Origin: Candidatus Niyogiibacteriota bacterium
GTDB lineage: Bacteria > Patescibacteriota > Minisyncoccia > HO2-45-28
NCBI GenBank assembly: GCA_016177385.1
Contig: JACOVJ010000075.1
Location: 1-24,270, forward strand
Direction: 5' to 3'
Length of the DNA: 24,270 nt
Under the pieces are notes generated by a model. It was not told the origin of the DNA and searched no databases. It was given only the letters and a program-made list of their open reading frames with translations. Made by a program: the position numbers and the translations under genes. Below are positions 1 through 7,527 of this stretch, piece by piece; within the stretch, counting starts at the first letter, position 1; the number at the start of each line of letters is the position of its first letter.

Positions 1-1554
1 ACGCCGGGGCACATTGATTTTGCGTATGAGGTTTCGCGCGCCCTGCGTGCCGTTGAGGGTGCGATTTTGCTGGTGGATGCGACGCAAGGGGTTCAGGCGC
101 AGACGCTCACGGTTCTTGATATGGCGCGTGAAGCCGGCCTCGTCATCATCCCTGCAGTAAATAAAGTGGATCTGCCAACTGCGCGCATCGCACAAACTAA
201 AACGGAGATCGCAAAACTCCTGGGCGTTCGCGACGAGGAAATCCTCGAAATTTCCGGAAAAACCGGTCAGGGCGTTTTGCAGTTGCTGGATGCGGTCATC
301 GAACGCGTCCCGGCGCCGCGCGCGGACAATGCCGCCCCTCGGGCGCTTGTTTTTGATTACGAATTCTCGCCGCATCAGGGCGTCATTGCGTATGCGCGAG
401 TTTTTAGCGGTGAATTCCGCAAAAACGATGTTTTGCGTCTGTTAGGAGCGGGCGCGCGATTTGCGACGCCCGATGTCGGCGCTTTTCTGCCCGAGCGGTC
501 ATCGCGCGAGGCGCTTAGCGCGGGCGAGATCGGCTATATCGTGACGAACGTAAAAGAAGCGGCCGTGGTGTTCGTGGGCGACACCATCGCGAAAGACGGC
601 GCCTCAGTCGAGCCCTTTGAAGGATTCCACCGGCCTCAGCCCATGATCTGGTCGTCCGTGTACCCATTGTCCGAGGACGATTTCGATGATCTTAAAAAAG
701 CGGTTGTCCGGCTTCATTTGTCCGACAGCTCATTCACGCATGAAGAGGAATCGTCGGGCGTGCTCGGGCGCGGATTCCGGCTTGGATTTTTAGGCATGCT
801 ACATTTTGAGATCGTGATCGAACGGTTGCGCCGCGAGTTCGGGATCGAGGTCATTACGGCAACACCAACCGTTGCCTATCGGGTAACGCATACAAACGGA
901 GAAAAAAAATCCGTGTATGTTCCTGCCGAATTCCCCGACGATCACGAAGCCGTTCTGATCGAGGAACAATGGGTGGACGCGAAGATCATTTTTCCGCACG
1001 CCTATACCGGCGCGGTCATGCAGTTGTTGCAAAGCCACGAAGGCGCGATCGGGTCCTCGGATTCTTTCGGCCCCGAGCGCTCCATGATCCGCGCGACGCT
1101 TCCGCTCCGCGAGTTGATGCGCGATTTTTTCGATGCATTAAAAAGCGCGACGTCGGGGTATGCGTCGCTATCCTATGATTTTGGCGAGATAAAAAAGGCG
1201 GACGTGGTGCGACTTGATATTTTGGTGCATGAGGAGCGCGTTCCCGCATTCAGCCGCGTGGTGTCGCGAAAGACCGTGGAGCGCGAAGCGAGAGCCGCCG
1301 TTGAAAAGTTATATGATATTTTACCGCGCGAGCTTTTTGCCGTAAAAATTCAGGGGCAGGCATTGGGCCGCATCCTGGCGTCGCGCACGCTCCCGGCGCT
1401 TAAAAAAGATGTGACGGGATATCTGTATGGCGGCGACCGGACGCGAAAGATGAAATTGTGGCAGAAACAAAAACGCGGCAAAAAACGGATGAAAGAATCC
1501 GGCCGCGTTTCGATCCCGCACGAAGTATTCGTGAAAATGATCCGTCGCGCTTAG
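1..1554 (+). CDS. lepA: Elongation factor 4 (LepA), 5'-truncated
   Basis: This is the 3' part of a translational GTPase that acts on stalled or mistranslocated ribosomes (family knowledge). The frame is open from base 1 and starts inside the G domain, at the G3 motif (TPGH, residues 1-4 of the fragment). The G4 motif NKVD follows at residues 54-57, then the beta-barrel and EF-G-like domains. The C-terminal block with YGGDRTRKMKL and KQKRGKKRMK is diagnostic for LepA. 517 codons are visible against about 600 in the family, so roughly the first 80 residues, including the P-loop, lie outside the window. The TAG stop sits in the loop of a perfect 7-bp hairpin. Confidence 0.96.
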   Translation, partial: TPGHIDFAYEVSRALRAVEGAILLVDATQGVQAQTLTVLDMAREAGLVIIPAVNKVDLPTARIAQTKTEIAKLLGVRDEEILEISGKTGQGVLQLLDAVIERVPAPRADNAAPRALVFDYEFSPHQGVIAYARVFSGEFRKNDVLRLLGAGARFATPDVGAFLPERSSREALSAGEIGYIVTNVKEAAVVFVGDTIAKDGASVEPFEGFHRPQPMIWSSVYPLSEDDFDDLKKAVVRLHLSDSSFTHEEESSGVLGRGFRLGFLGMLHFEIVIERLRREFGIEVITATPTVAYRVTHTNGEKKSVYVPAEFPDDHEAVLIEEQWVDAKIIFPHAYTGAVMQLLQSHEGAIGSSDSFGPERSMIRATLPLRELMRDFFDALKSATSGYASLSYDFGEIKKADVVRLDILVHEERVPAFSRVVSRKTVEREARAAVEKLYDILPRELFAVKIQGQALGRILASRTLPALKKDVTGYLYGGDRTRKMKLWQKQKRGKKRMKESGRVSIPHEVFVKMIRRA

Positions 1555-1581
1555 CGCGACTCAAGGGACGCTAAGCGTCCC
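1544..1581. terminator. Tandem hairpins at lepA end
   Basis: There are two perfect 7-bp hairpins four bases apart: GTCGCGC-TTA-GCGCGAC (1544-1560, overlapping the lepA stop) and GGGACGC-TAA-GCGTCCC (1565-1581). Neither has a T-run. They lie between convergent genes, so they may act as factor-independent pause or processing structures for either strand. The terminator role is inferred. Confidence 0.5.
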
Positions 1582-1594
1582 GCCACGCATCCGC

Positions 1595-1708
1595 TTAGAT
1601 CGAGGTGAGGAGGGGGAGGACAAGAAACGCGACCATGCTTAAAATCGCGACAACGGAGATGACGGTCCAGATGGCCTGATGCTTTTTGCGTGTTTTTGTA
1701 TCGAGCAT
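1595..1708 (-). CDS. 37-aa single-pass membrane microprotein
   Basis: This short ORF encodes 37 residues: a basic N-terminus (MLDTKTRKKHQ) followed by one hydrophobic helix of about 24 residues ending in PLLTSI. The layout predicts a single-pass membrane protein with the N-terminus inside. It is divergent from the ftsB-like gene, with a 24-bp gap. A TATGAT hexamer lies 11 bases before the ATG on the minus strand, and there is no Shine-Dalgarno sequence. The gene is convergent with lepA. I cannot name a family. Support comes from the start codon, a typical topology, and an exact fit to an otherwise empty gap. Confidence 0.6.
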   Translation of the reverse strand: MLDTKTRKKHQAIWTVISVVAILSMVAFLVLPLLTSI

Positions 1709-1718
1709 TGGATATCGC

Positions 1719-1725
1719 TATCATA
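1719..1725. promoter_or_regulatory. Shared symmetric -10 of divergent genes
   Basis: TATCATA reads as TATCAT on the plus strand, 8 bases before the ATG at 1733, and as TATGAT on the minus strand, 11 bases before the ATG of the microprotein. One near-symmetric hexamer may therefore serve both directions. No clear -35 is visible. Confidence 0.4.
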
Positions 1726-1732
1726 AAGGAAC

Positions 1733-2122
1733 ATGCAGAAATTTCAACGGCCGTCGGCGTTCCGGTCGCTTCTCTATTCGTGGCCGGTCTTAGCGGGCCT
1801 CGGAGTGACGGTGTTTTTCTTGGGACGTGCCGCATGGAACGCCGCCGAGAAATGGAGTTTTGCAGAGGACGTCTACGAAGCCGCGTCTGCGGCGCGTCTT
1901 CGGGCCGAGCAAAAACACGATGAACTCGCGCGCCAGCTCGCCGAGCTTTCCAGTCCCTACGGACTCGAACGGGAATTGCGGGAGCGCTACGGATTGCGCA
2001 CGCCGGATGAAAAAACCGTGATTTTCGTGCGCCGGCCGCCGCAGGACGCCGCACCGGCATCCATGACCGGCTCTACGCGGCCGTGGCTCGAGCGTTTGCG
2101 CGCATGGATCCCCACATTATGA
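1733..2122 (+). CDS. FtsB/DivIC-like septum formation initiator
   Basis: This is a 129-residue bitopic membrane protein. It has a short basic N-terminus, one membrane helix (about residues 15-33), and then a charged coiled coil (about 35-72) with the ERELRERYGLRTPDEK block, which matches the conserved C-terminal part of the DivIC/FtsB family. Members bridge FtsL and FtsQ/DivIB at the division septum (family knowledge). The sequence AAAGGAAC just before the ATG gives a weak ribosome binding site, although a -10 hexamer 8 bases upstream also allows a nearly leaderless message. The stop overlaps the next start (ATGA), so the two are translationally coupled. The proline-rich tail is longer than usual. 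Confidence 0.8.
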   Translation: MQKFQRPSAFRSLLYSWPVLAGLGVTVFFLGRAAWNAAEKWSFAEDVYEAASAARLRAEQKHDELARQLAELSSPYGLERELRERYGLRTPDEKTVIFVRRPPQDAAPASMTGSTRPWLERLRAWIPTL

Positions 2123-2664
2123 GCACGAAAAAATGGCTCTGGTATGGCGGCGCGGTCGCCGGTATCCTGTTCTTGGTACTCGGGATTTTTTGGCGCTCCG
2201 AACGCTATCCGATCCTGACCGTGAACGGCGTTTCGATTTCCGCGCGGGATTACAACGAATACATGCGCGGGTTCGAGCGGTATCGCCGGCTTTCAGGAGA
2301 CCCGCTGGATGTCGGAACCGTGAAGCGCGCGGCTCTCATGTCTTTTGTTGCGGATGCGCTGGTGCGTTCGGAACTTGAGCGCCTCGGCATGGGCGCGGCT
2401 GCGGAAAAGGACGTCGAAACTGCGCTCGCGGCGAATCGAACCAAACTTGAAAAAGCAGCCTCCGAACTCTACGGCTGGGATGTTGAAACATTCCGGCGCT
2501 ACACGCTTGACCCCCAAGCGCGGCAAAACGCTCTTTCGCGGGAACTCGAAAAAGAGGGAAAAACGTTGAATGGCTGGCTGCGGGGCGCATTGCTTGCGGC
2601 ATCGGTTTCGGTGTATGGTATTCCCTACGAGTGGTCCGGCGGTACGCTCGTCGAGAAAAAATAG
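2119..2664 (+). CDS. SurA-N-like membrane-anchored protein
   Basis: This is a 181-residue protein. It has an N-terminal membrane helix (about residues 6-26), then the motif YPILTVNGVSISARDY, which is typical of the start of the SurA/PrsA N-terminal chaperone module, and then helical segments. No parvulin (PPIase) domain follows, so it is either a chaperone-only form or a short relative of peptidyl-prolyl isomerases. The start at 2119 is chosen because its ATG overlaps the TGA of the ftsB-like gene; a start at 2083 would overlap that gene by 40 bases and add no recognisable sequence. The stop directly abuts tRNA-Gly with no spacer, so the two are probably co-transcribed. Confidence 0.72.
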   Translation: MSTKKWLWYGGAVAGILFLVLGIFWRSERYPILTVNGVSISARDYNEYMRGFERYRRLSGDPLDVGTVKRAALMSFVADALVRSELERLGMGAAAEKDVETALAANRTKLEKAASELYGWDVETFRRYTLDPQARQNALSRELEKEGKTLNGWLRGALLAASVSVYGIPYEWSGGTLVEKK

Positions 2665-2735
2665 GCGGAATTAGTTTAGTGGCAGAACGGCTGCTTCCCA
2701 AGCAGCAGGTACGAGTTCGATTCTCGTATTCCGCA
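2665..2735 (+). tRNA. tRNA-Gly(CCC)
   Basis: The 71-nt gene folds as a cloverleaf. The acceptor GCGGAAT pairs with ATTCCGC, the anticodon stem GCTGC/GCAGC encloses the loop TTCCCAA (anticodon CCC), and the T-arm is ACGAG-TTCGATT-CTCGT. CCA is not encoded. It begins on the base after the preceding TAG stop and is followed by a strong terminator. Confidence 0.96.
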
Positions 2736-2739
2736 CATC

Positions 2740-2772
2740 ATCAAAAAATCCCGCTAAGCGGGATTTTTTGAT
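2740..2772. terminator. Bidirectional intrinsic terminator, copy 1
   Basis: This is a perfect 15-bp inverted repeat with a TAA loop. The stem contains CCCGC/GCGGG flanked by A6 and T6 runs, so it works on either strand. It lies just after tRNA-Gly. The same hairpin, with the loop read as TTA, recurs at 3174-3206. Confidence 0.9.
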
Positions 2773-2781
2773 ATTTTGGTG

Positions 2782-3151
2782 GAGGTTCTAACAAAAAAGC
2801 GGTTTGATGTTATCGCGCCGCCTGAAATATGTGAGGACTTCAGTTGTCCTCTTCGTCGTCATCTTCCTTTTCGATTGCGACGAACTCGTGATCGCACTTC
2901 GGGCACCGTGTTTTGATTGACGAGGGTCTTGTATAAAACAAGAATAGGAGACCTAGAAACGCCCATAAACTATGAGTAAACCAAAGAGCAAATCCGACCA
3001 GTGCAACTATGCCCAAGTTCATCACAGCCCACGCCCACCTATTGCCGCCCCTTCTCTTCGCCACTTTATCCCTCCTGACAGGATTTGATTCTAAATGGCA
3101 TATTGGCATTTAACATGTTTGGTGTCAATAGCGTACAAGAGAGGTTCTAAC
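2782..3151. repeat. 11-bp direct repeats around a small gene
   Basis: GAGGTTCTAAC occurs at 2782-2792 and at 3141-3151, flanking the AT-richer gene at 2840-3064. The arrangement could be a target-site duplication or an old recombination scar, but it could also be chance. No transposase or terminal inverted repeats are visible inside. Confidence 0.3.
2840..3064 (-). CDS. Small two-helix membrane protein with CxxC motif
   Basis: This is a 74-residue protein. It has a basic start (MAKRRGGNR), about 35 hydrophobic residues likely forming a hairpin of two membrane helices, then CPKCDHEF (one CxxC zinc or redox knuckle) and an acidic tail (DDDEEDN). The GTG start at 3064 is chosen because a strong AGGAGGG lies five bases upstream (3070-3076); an ATG at 3109 has no such site. 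A TTGACA on the minus strand (3123-3128) may be its -35. Only one CxxC is present, so a metal site would need dimerisation. I do not recognise the family. Base composition is AT-richer than its neighbours, which suggests recent acquisition. Confidence 0.68.
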   Translation of the reverse strand: MAKRRGGNRWAWAVMNLGIVALVGFALWFTHSLWAFLGLLFLFYTRPSSIKTRCPKCDHEFVAIEKEDDDEEDN

Positions 3152-3173
3152 GTCGTCGATAAAAGCGCACGTC

Positions 3174-3206
3174 ATCAAAAAATCCCGCTTAGCGGGATTT
3201 TTTGAT
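3174..3206. terminator. Intrinsic terminator overlapping a coding end, copy 2
   Basis: This has the same 15-bp stems as the hairpin at 2740. Its three-base loop is the TAA stop of the minus-strand ligand-binding protein, so the last five codons (IKKSR) are encoded by the terminator stem. T6 runs on both strands support bidirectional termination. Confidence 0.88.
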
Positions 3207-4379
3207 GCGGCCTTCGAGATAGTCGGCGTGGCCGAGGGTTTGGCAATCGCGTTCGATGTCGAGCCCCCATTCGACGGTGCTTAAAATTTCGCCGATGTCG
3301 TATTTATGTTTGCTTTCCTCCGGTCCTTTAAATCGCAAGACGTAGAGATTTTGGAACGATTGATGGTCGCAGGGCCGCCACCACTGGCTGCCTTTGTAAT
3401 GGTCGTACGAGCGTCCCTCCAAGAATCGGGTGAATGCATCATGGTCGATGGGATACTTCCCTTGGGCTTGGGCCGCGAGCAAAAACTCCATGGTGGCCGA
3501 ATAGGCATAGCCCGCGTAGCCCGACGGCGTGTCGCCATCGAATTTTTGGCGGAACGCATCCACGAATTTTTTAGCCGATGGGATCGAATTTTCAAGCCCC
3601 CAATAAAAATTCACGCCCCAGTACATGCCGACCATTTCGTCCAAGCTTACGGCATCGGCGATCGAAATTTCGGAGATCCCGAGAATGATGCTCATATCTT
3701 TTTTGAGTTCGGCCTGATGCGCGGCCTTGATGAAATTGATCTGGTCGTGCCCGAAGCTCGTGACGCATAAAACGTCCGGTTTTGCTTTCCGGATGTCCGC
3801 GAAGAATTTCGGGAAATCCTCGGGTTTTGAGCCGAGCGGGAATTTGGCAACGCCCAAATCCTCGCCGCCCAATTTTTTAAGAACGCTTTGGTAGGCGGCA
3901 TAGCTTTCGTGGCCCCATTGGTAATCGGGCACCAAGCAGAACCACCGTTTGCCGACGTGTTCGAGGCCCCATTTGCCGACGAGCTGGGCCGTGATATACG
4001 GCGTGAATCCTTCATGGAACGTGTAGGGCCCCATGTTCGGCGCTTCGGTAATGGCGCTTACCTGATTGATGGAAATAAAAGGGATTCCGGCTGCGACCGC
4101 GAGGCGGTTCACTTCGGTCGCGGTTGCCGCGGACAGGGTTCCGACGAGCAGATCCACCTTATCTTTTTCAATGGCCTCGGTCGCCACCTGGGTGGCAAGC
4201 TCCACTTTCATTTTGTCGTCTTTCCAAACGAGTTCGACCGGCATACCGAGGATCCCGCCCTGCGCATTGAATTCGGCCACGGCGAGTTGGGCCCCCTTGA
4301 ATTGATTTTTGACCACGATGCCGTATGGGCTTTCAAAGCCCGAAATGAATCCGATTTTTAACGTTTTTGCTTCCGCCAT
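3189..4379 (-). CDS. LivJ-like ligand-binding protein without signal peptide
   Basis: This 396-residue type I periplasmic-binding fold resembles branched-chain amino acid or amide binding proteins (Peripla_BP_6 family). It begins directly with the first beta strand, TLKIGFISGFESPYG. Later blocks such as GGILGMPVELVWKDDKM, LLVGTLSAATATEV and DTPSGYAGYAYSATMEFLLAA match both lobes of the family, and its length is like the mature form. No signal peptide or lipobox is seen: in-frame codons upstream reach a TGA without a start codon or hydrophobic stretch. No ABC permease or ATPase lies nearby. It starts 4 bases after the PEBP stop, so it is co-transcribed with that gene. Either it works in the cytoplasm as a sensor, or it is exported in a non-standard way. 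Confidence 0.88.
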   Translation of the reverse strand: MAEAKTLKIGFISGFESPYGIVVKNQFKGAQLAVAEFNAQGGILGMPVELVWKDDKMKVELATQVATEAIEKDKVDLLVGTLSAATATEVNRLAVAAGIPFISINQVSAITEAPNMGPYTFHEGFTPYITAQLVGKWGLEHVGKRWFCLVPDYQWGHESYAAYQSVLKKLGGEDLGVAKFPLGSKPEDFPKFFADIRKAKPDVLCVTSFGHDQINFIKAAHQAELKKDMSIILGISEISIADAVSLDEMVGMYWGVNFYWGLENSIPSAKKFVDAFRQKFDGDTPSGYAGYAYSATMEFLLAAQAQGKYPIDHDAFTRFLEGRSYDHYKGSQWWRPCDHQSFQNLYVLRFKGPEESKHKYDIGEILSTVEWGLDIERDCQTLGHADYLEGRIKKSR

Positions 4380-4383
4380 GGTT

Positions 4384-4848
4384 TTATTGATTTTGCGGAC
4401 GGTTATACCGGCCCATCAGTTCCGCCCTGTCAAGGATATGTCCTTCCATGGCCGTTTCCACATCGGTTTTTGTTGCGGCCGTCGGATCAAGATCGAGCAT
4501 CGTGTCAAGGGCATAGAGTTTGAAAAAATAGCGATGCTCGCGATCCGGCGGACAGGGACCCATGTAGCCGGGCTTGCCGCCGGTATTTTTTCCGATCACG
4601 CCCGGCGGTTCCTCGCCTTCCGCGACCGAAAGCGTTTGGGGCGGAATGTTCCAGCGCACCCAATGATCCCACATGCATTCTTTGCGCACGGACGCCGGAA
4701 CATCCGGATCGTCCATGATCAGGACCAAACTTCGGGCATCGGACGGAATACCGGAAAACGCGAGCGGGGGAATGCGGTCCTCTCCGTCGCAGGTATGGAT
4801 GGCGGGGATCGAACCGCCCGGAACAAATGCAGAGCTCTCGATTTTCAT
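4384..4848 (-). CDS. PEBP family protein (YbhB/YbcL type)
   Basis: This 154-residue protein belongs to the phosphatidylethanolamine-binding/Raf kinase inhibitor-like family. The bacterial signature blocks are present: MKIESSAF at the start, HTCDGED and IPPLAFSGIP, then LIMDDPDVP and DHWVRWNIPP, which line the anion-binding pocket, and later GPCPPDREHRYFFKLYALD. There is no signal peptide, so it should be cytoplasmic. The ATG at 4848 matches the family start; the longer open frame upstream is antisense to the kinase gene and is discarded. It is the first gene of a two-gene operon with the LivJ-like protein and diverges from the histidine kinase. The true ligand of bacterial members is unknown. 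Confidence 0.92.
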   Translation of the reverse strand: MKIESSAFVPGGSIPAIHTCDGEDRIPPLAFSGIPSDARSLVLIMDDPDVPASVRKECMWDHWVRWNIPPQTLSVAEGEEPPGVIGKNTGGKPGYMGPCPPDREHRYFFKLYALDTMLDLDPTAATKTDVETAMEGHILDRAELMGRYNRPQNQ

Positions 4849-4875
4849 GATATGGGGGCTTAATCGATAATCATT

Positions 4876-4881
4876 TATAAT
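4876..4881 (+). promoter_or_regulatory. -10 box of a leaderless kinase gene
   Basis: A perfect TATAAT lies six bases before the ATG at 4888, so transcription should begin at or next to the start codon. No Shine-Dalgarno sequence is present and no good -35 is visible. On the minus strand the overlapping TATAAA (4874-4879) could serve the PEBP operon. Confidence 0.6.
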
Positions 4882-4887
4882 GGTAGC

Positions 4888-7065
4888 ATGCTCGCATCGA
4901 AAAAAGGAAAAGCCGTAAAAAAGGGCGAGCGCCATTTGAGCGGTGACTGGTTTCGGGCCTTGAATCAGTTGTCGCGCACCATCAATCTGGCGTCCGCCGA
5001 TCTTCCGGCCATGCTCAAGAATTTGATCCGGGGTCTTGTCCGTGAACTCCGGGCGGATGCGGTCGCCGTATGGGTGGCGGAAGAATCGGGGTTCATGAAG
5101 ATCGAGGCGTCCGCCGGCCTGTCGGATAAGTACGTCCGTTTTTTTAACCGCACGGACCGGATACCGGTCGGGAAGGGATTGGTGGGGCGTATCATGAAAG
5201 GGCGCAAAACAATTTCTTTTGAGCGGCTCGAAGAATACCGCCGCATCGGTGTTCCCCGGTGGAATCAAATGCTGGAGGAAGAGGGGGTGTCCGCGATCCT
5301 TGCCGCGCCGATGTTCGTGGGCAAAAAGATCGTGGGAACCTTCAATATCTATTACAAAAAACCGCATCGCTTCAGCGAAGGCGAGCGGCAGTTCATCGAG
5401 ATCTTGGCCAACCAGATCGCGATCACGATCGAAAACGTATCCAATTACCGCGTGATCGCGCGCGACAAAGAAGAATTACAAAGCCACATCGAAAAACTGA
5501 TCGACCTCCAGCGCGCAGTCGGCCTGATCAATCTGGCGATCTATGAATCACTGGACCGCGCGGTCGAATATATCGCCGCTTATGTCGCGGAAAAATTCGG
5601 CGGCCGCGCGGTCGCGATCTTCCAGTCCGGCGAGCAAGGCGCACTGACGTTCGCGGCAAGTTTCGGGGTTTCGGACGCGTACCGCACGCATTTTTATGAA
5701 CGCGCGTCCGGAGGAACGCTTATGGATCTGGCGTATCGCGACCGCGCGGCTCAAACGTCGTCGCGCATCCTGACGGATCCGCGGGTGGATAAACAGTGGA
5801 GCACGTTTTTATCCACCGAGGGGTTCATCGCGACCGCCGCCCTGCCACTGGTGATTCATGCGCGTGCGGTCGGGGTGCTTGCCATCCACTATCCGGAACT
5901 CCATGAATTTTCGAAGGACGAAATGAGCGCGCTTGAAACCATCGCGCAATTCGTTGCCGCATCGCTCGAAAATCTTTGGAATATTCAGTCGCTGGTCGCG
6001 GAAAAAGAAAAGACCAAGGCGATGGTTTATAGCTTGCATGACGGACTTATCGTCTATGATACGGCAAGCGTCATCATCGACATCAATCCGCGTATCGAAG
6101 AGCTCCTGTGGGCTTCGCGGGGCGATCTGGTGGGCAAACGTCCGGATGAGTTGGCTCCTCACGAAACCGTCATGGCGAACATCCGCGAGGTCTCGATGCT
6201 CCTGTTGTCCGATTTCGAGTCCAAGGAGATCGATATCGGAGAGCCGTTGAATTTATCGCTTCGCGTGAGCCAAGTACCGTTGCGCGACGAGAGGGGCCGC
6301 AAGATCGGCCATATGCGCGTCGTCTCGGACATCACGGAAGCGCGGGCCGTTGAAAAATTGAAATCCAATTTCGTATCCACCGCTTCGCACCAAATGCGCA
6401 CGCCCTTGACCGGTATCAAGTGGGGTCTGGATACGCTCTTAAAAAGCATGGGGGAATTGTCGAAAGAGCAGCGCGATCTTCTTGAACAAATTCTGGAATC
6501 ATCGGATTACGTCATTCAGTTGGTCAACGATCTTCTGGATGTGTCGCGGATGGAGGAAGGGCGGTTCGAATACGAATTCGAGAAGGGGGATATCGTGGTG
6601 TTGCTCGAACAAATGTGGAAAGATTTTGCCGCGACCGGCGCGCAGGGCGGGGTTCAGGTCGAATTCCAACGGCCGTCCGAATCCGTCCCGCCCGTCATGA
6701 TGGACGCGGGCAAGATCGATATTGCGCTCCGCAATATCATCGATAACGCGGTGAAATATACGCGTGAGGGCGGCCGCGTGGACATGGCGCTCGGTGTAGG
6801 CGAGCGGTCTATCGTTATTCAGATCAAGGATACGGGGATCGGGATCCCGAAAGAGGACCAGAAATTCCTGTTCAATAAATTTTTTCGCGGGAAGAACGCG
6901 GTGCGGGTAAAGACCGAAGGTTCGGGTCTGGGTCTTTTTATCGCCAAAAATATCATCGAGCGCCACAATGGCACCGTCCATGTGGAATCCGAAGAAGGGA
7001 AAGGAACGGTCTTTACGATCCAGCTTCCGACGCGCGAAGAATTCATGCCGAAGCCCCGTTCCTAA
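4888..7065 (+). CDS. Soluble GAF-GAF-PAS sensor histidine kinase
   Basis: This is a 725-residue cytoplasmic sensor kinase. Domains in order: GAF (about 40-182), a helical linker, a second GAF (about 225-365), PAS (about 376-485), HisKA (about 490-555) and HATPase_c (about 600-717). The phospho-acceptor is H501 in ASHQMRTPL, with Q in place of the usual E after the histidine. The N-box is NIIDNAVKYT (N616, N620); the G1 box DTGIGIPK and G2 box GSGLGLFIAK are intact. There are no membrane segments, so it should sense an intracellular ligand or redox state. It has a TATAAT six bases before the ATG. The convergent response regulator at 7100-7465 is the obvious partner candidate. Confidence 0.95.
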   Translation: MLASKKGKAVKKGERHLSGDWFRALNQLSRTINLASADLPAMLKNLIRGLVRELRADAVAVWVAEESGFMKIEASAGLSDKYVRFFNRTDRIPVGKGLVGRIMKGRKTISFERLEEYRRIGVPRWNQMLEEEGVSAILAAPMFVGKKIVGTFNIYYKKPHRFSEGERQFIEILANQIAITIENVSNYRVIARDKEELQSHIEKLIDLQRAVGLINLAIYESLDRAVEYIAAYVAEKFGGRAVAIFQSGEQGALTFAASFGVSDAYRTHFYERASGGTLMDLAYRDRAAQTSSRILTDPRVDKQWSTFLSTEGFIATAALPLVIHARAVGVLAIHYPELHEFSKDEMSALETIAQFVAASLENLWNIQSLVAEKEKTKAMVYSLHDGLIVYDTASVIIDINPRIEELLWASRGDLVGKRPDELAPHETVMANIREVSMLLLSDFESKEIDIGEPLNLSLRVSQVPLRDERGRKIGHMRVVSDITEARAVEKLKSNFVSTASHQMRTPLTGIKWGLDTLLKSMGELSKEQRDLLEQILESSDYVIQLVNDLLDVSRMEEGRFEYEFEKGDIVVLLEQMWKDFAATGAQGGVQVEFQRPSESVPPVMMDAGKIDIALRNIIDNAVKYTREGGRVDMALGVGERSIVIQIKDTGIGIPKEDQKFLFNKFFRGKNAVRVKTEGSGLGLFIAKNIIERHNGTVHVESEEGKGTVFTIQLPTREEFMPKPRS

Positions 7066-7116
7066 GCCCAAAGGGTAGTCCTTAGGAATCAGAAAAGGAC
7101 TACCTTTTTAGGGCTT
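7064..7116. terminator. Shared terminator between kinase and regulator
   Basis: The 10-bp core stem GGTAGTCCTT/AAGGACTACC (7074-7083 and 7095-7104) is extended by AAGCCC/GGGCTT outside an internal loop. It is followed by T5 on the plus strand. The structure overlaps both stop codons: TAA of the kinase at 7063-7065 and TAG of the regulator at 7100-7102. The minus-strand T-run is weaker. Confidence 0.8.
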
Positions 7117-7465
7117 CCTCGATTGCCTTGATGACGTCTTCCGGCATGATGTTCGATTTGATGAGATAACTGCGAGCGCCCATCGCGATGCCTTTTTCCA
7201 CTTCATCGCGGTTACCGAGATTTGAAAGAATGATGACAGGAATCGCCTTGGTTGCGTCATCGTCTTTTAATTTTTTCAAAATTTCGAACCCATCGATACC
7301 GGGGAGGATCAAGTCGAGGAGAATGAGGTCGGGTTTATTTTCCTCGATCTTTTTAAACGCATCGTCCGCCGCGATTGCCAGATCGATCTCGAAATGATCT
7401 TTGAGGCGCTGGGTGATAAGTCCCGCGATGAATACGTCGTCTTCAATGATGAGGATGCGTGCCAT
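7100..7465 (-). CDS. Single-domain CheY-like response regulator
   Basis: This is a 121-residue receiver domain with no output domain. The acidic pocket is E8-D9-D10, the phospho-acceptor is D51 in LLDLILPG, S81 sits in the switch position, and K103 is the conserved lysine. The length is that of a stand-alone receiver, so signalling must go through protein contacts or a phosphorelay. It is convergent with the histidine kinase. A TATCAT hexamer (minus strand, 7473-7478) lies seven bases before the ATG with no Shine-Dalgarno sequence, so the message looks leaderless. Pairing with the kinase is inferred from position only. Confidence 0.95.
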   Translation of the reverse strand: MARILIIEDDVFIAGLITQRLKDHFEIDLAIAADDAFKKIEENKPDLILLDLILPGIDGFEILKKLKDDDATKAIPVIILSNLGNRDEVEKGIAMGARSYLIKSNIMPEDVIKAIEEALKR

Positions 7466-7527
7466 TGCTTTTATGATATCATCGCCCGTCTTTCTTTTTC
7501 AACTGTTTTGGCTATACTGATGGCTAC

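Noticed and set aside
4849..5367. N-terminal extension of the PEBP frame
   Set aside because: It runs antisense into the kinase gene, and the family start is at 4848.
5785..5818. GTGGATAAA and TTTATCCAC inverted pair inside the kinase gene, similar to the REP tail
   Set aside because: It has no CCCCGAGG palindrome beside it, and it encodes a normal GAF-domain stretch (RVDKQWSTFLSTEG). It is probably chance.
6499..7071. 190-codon antisense frame within the kinase gene
   Set aside because: It has no homology, start site or sensible composition. It is a shadow of the GC-rich coding strand.
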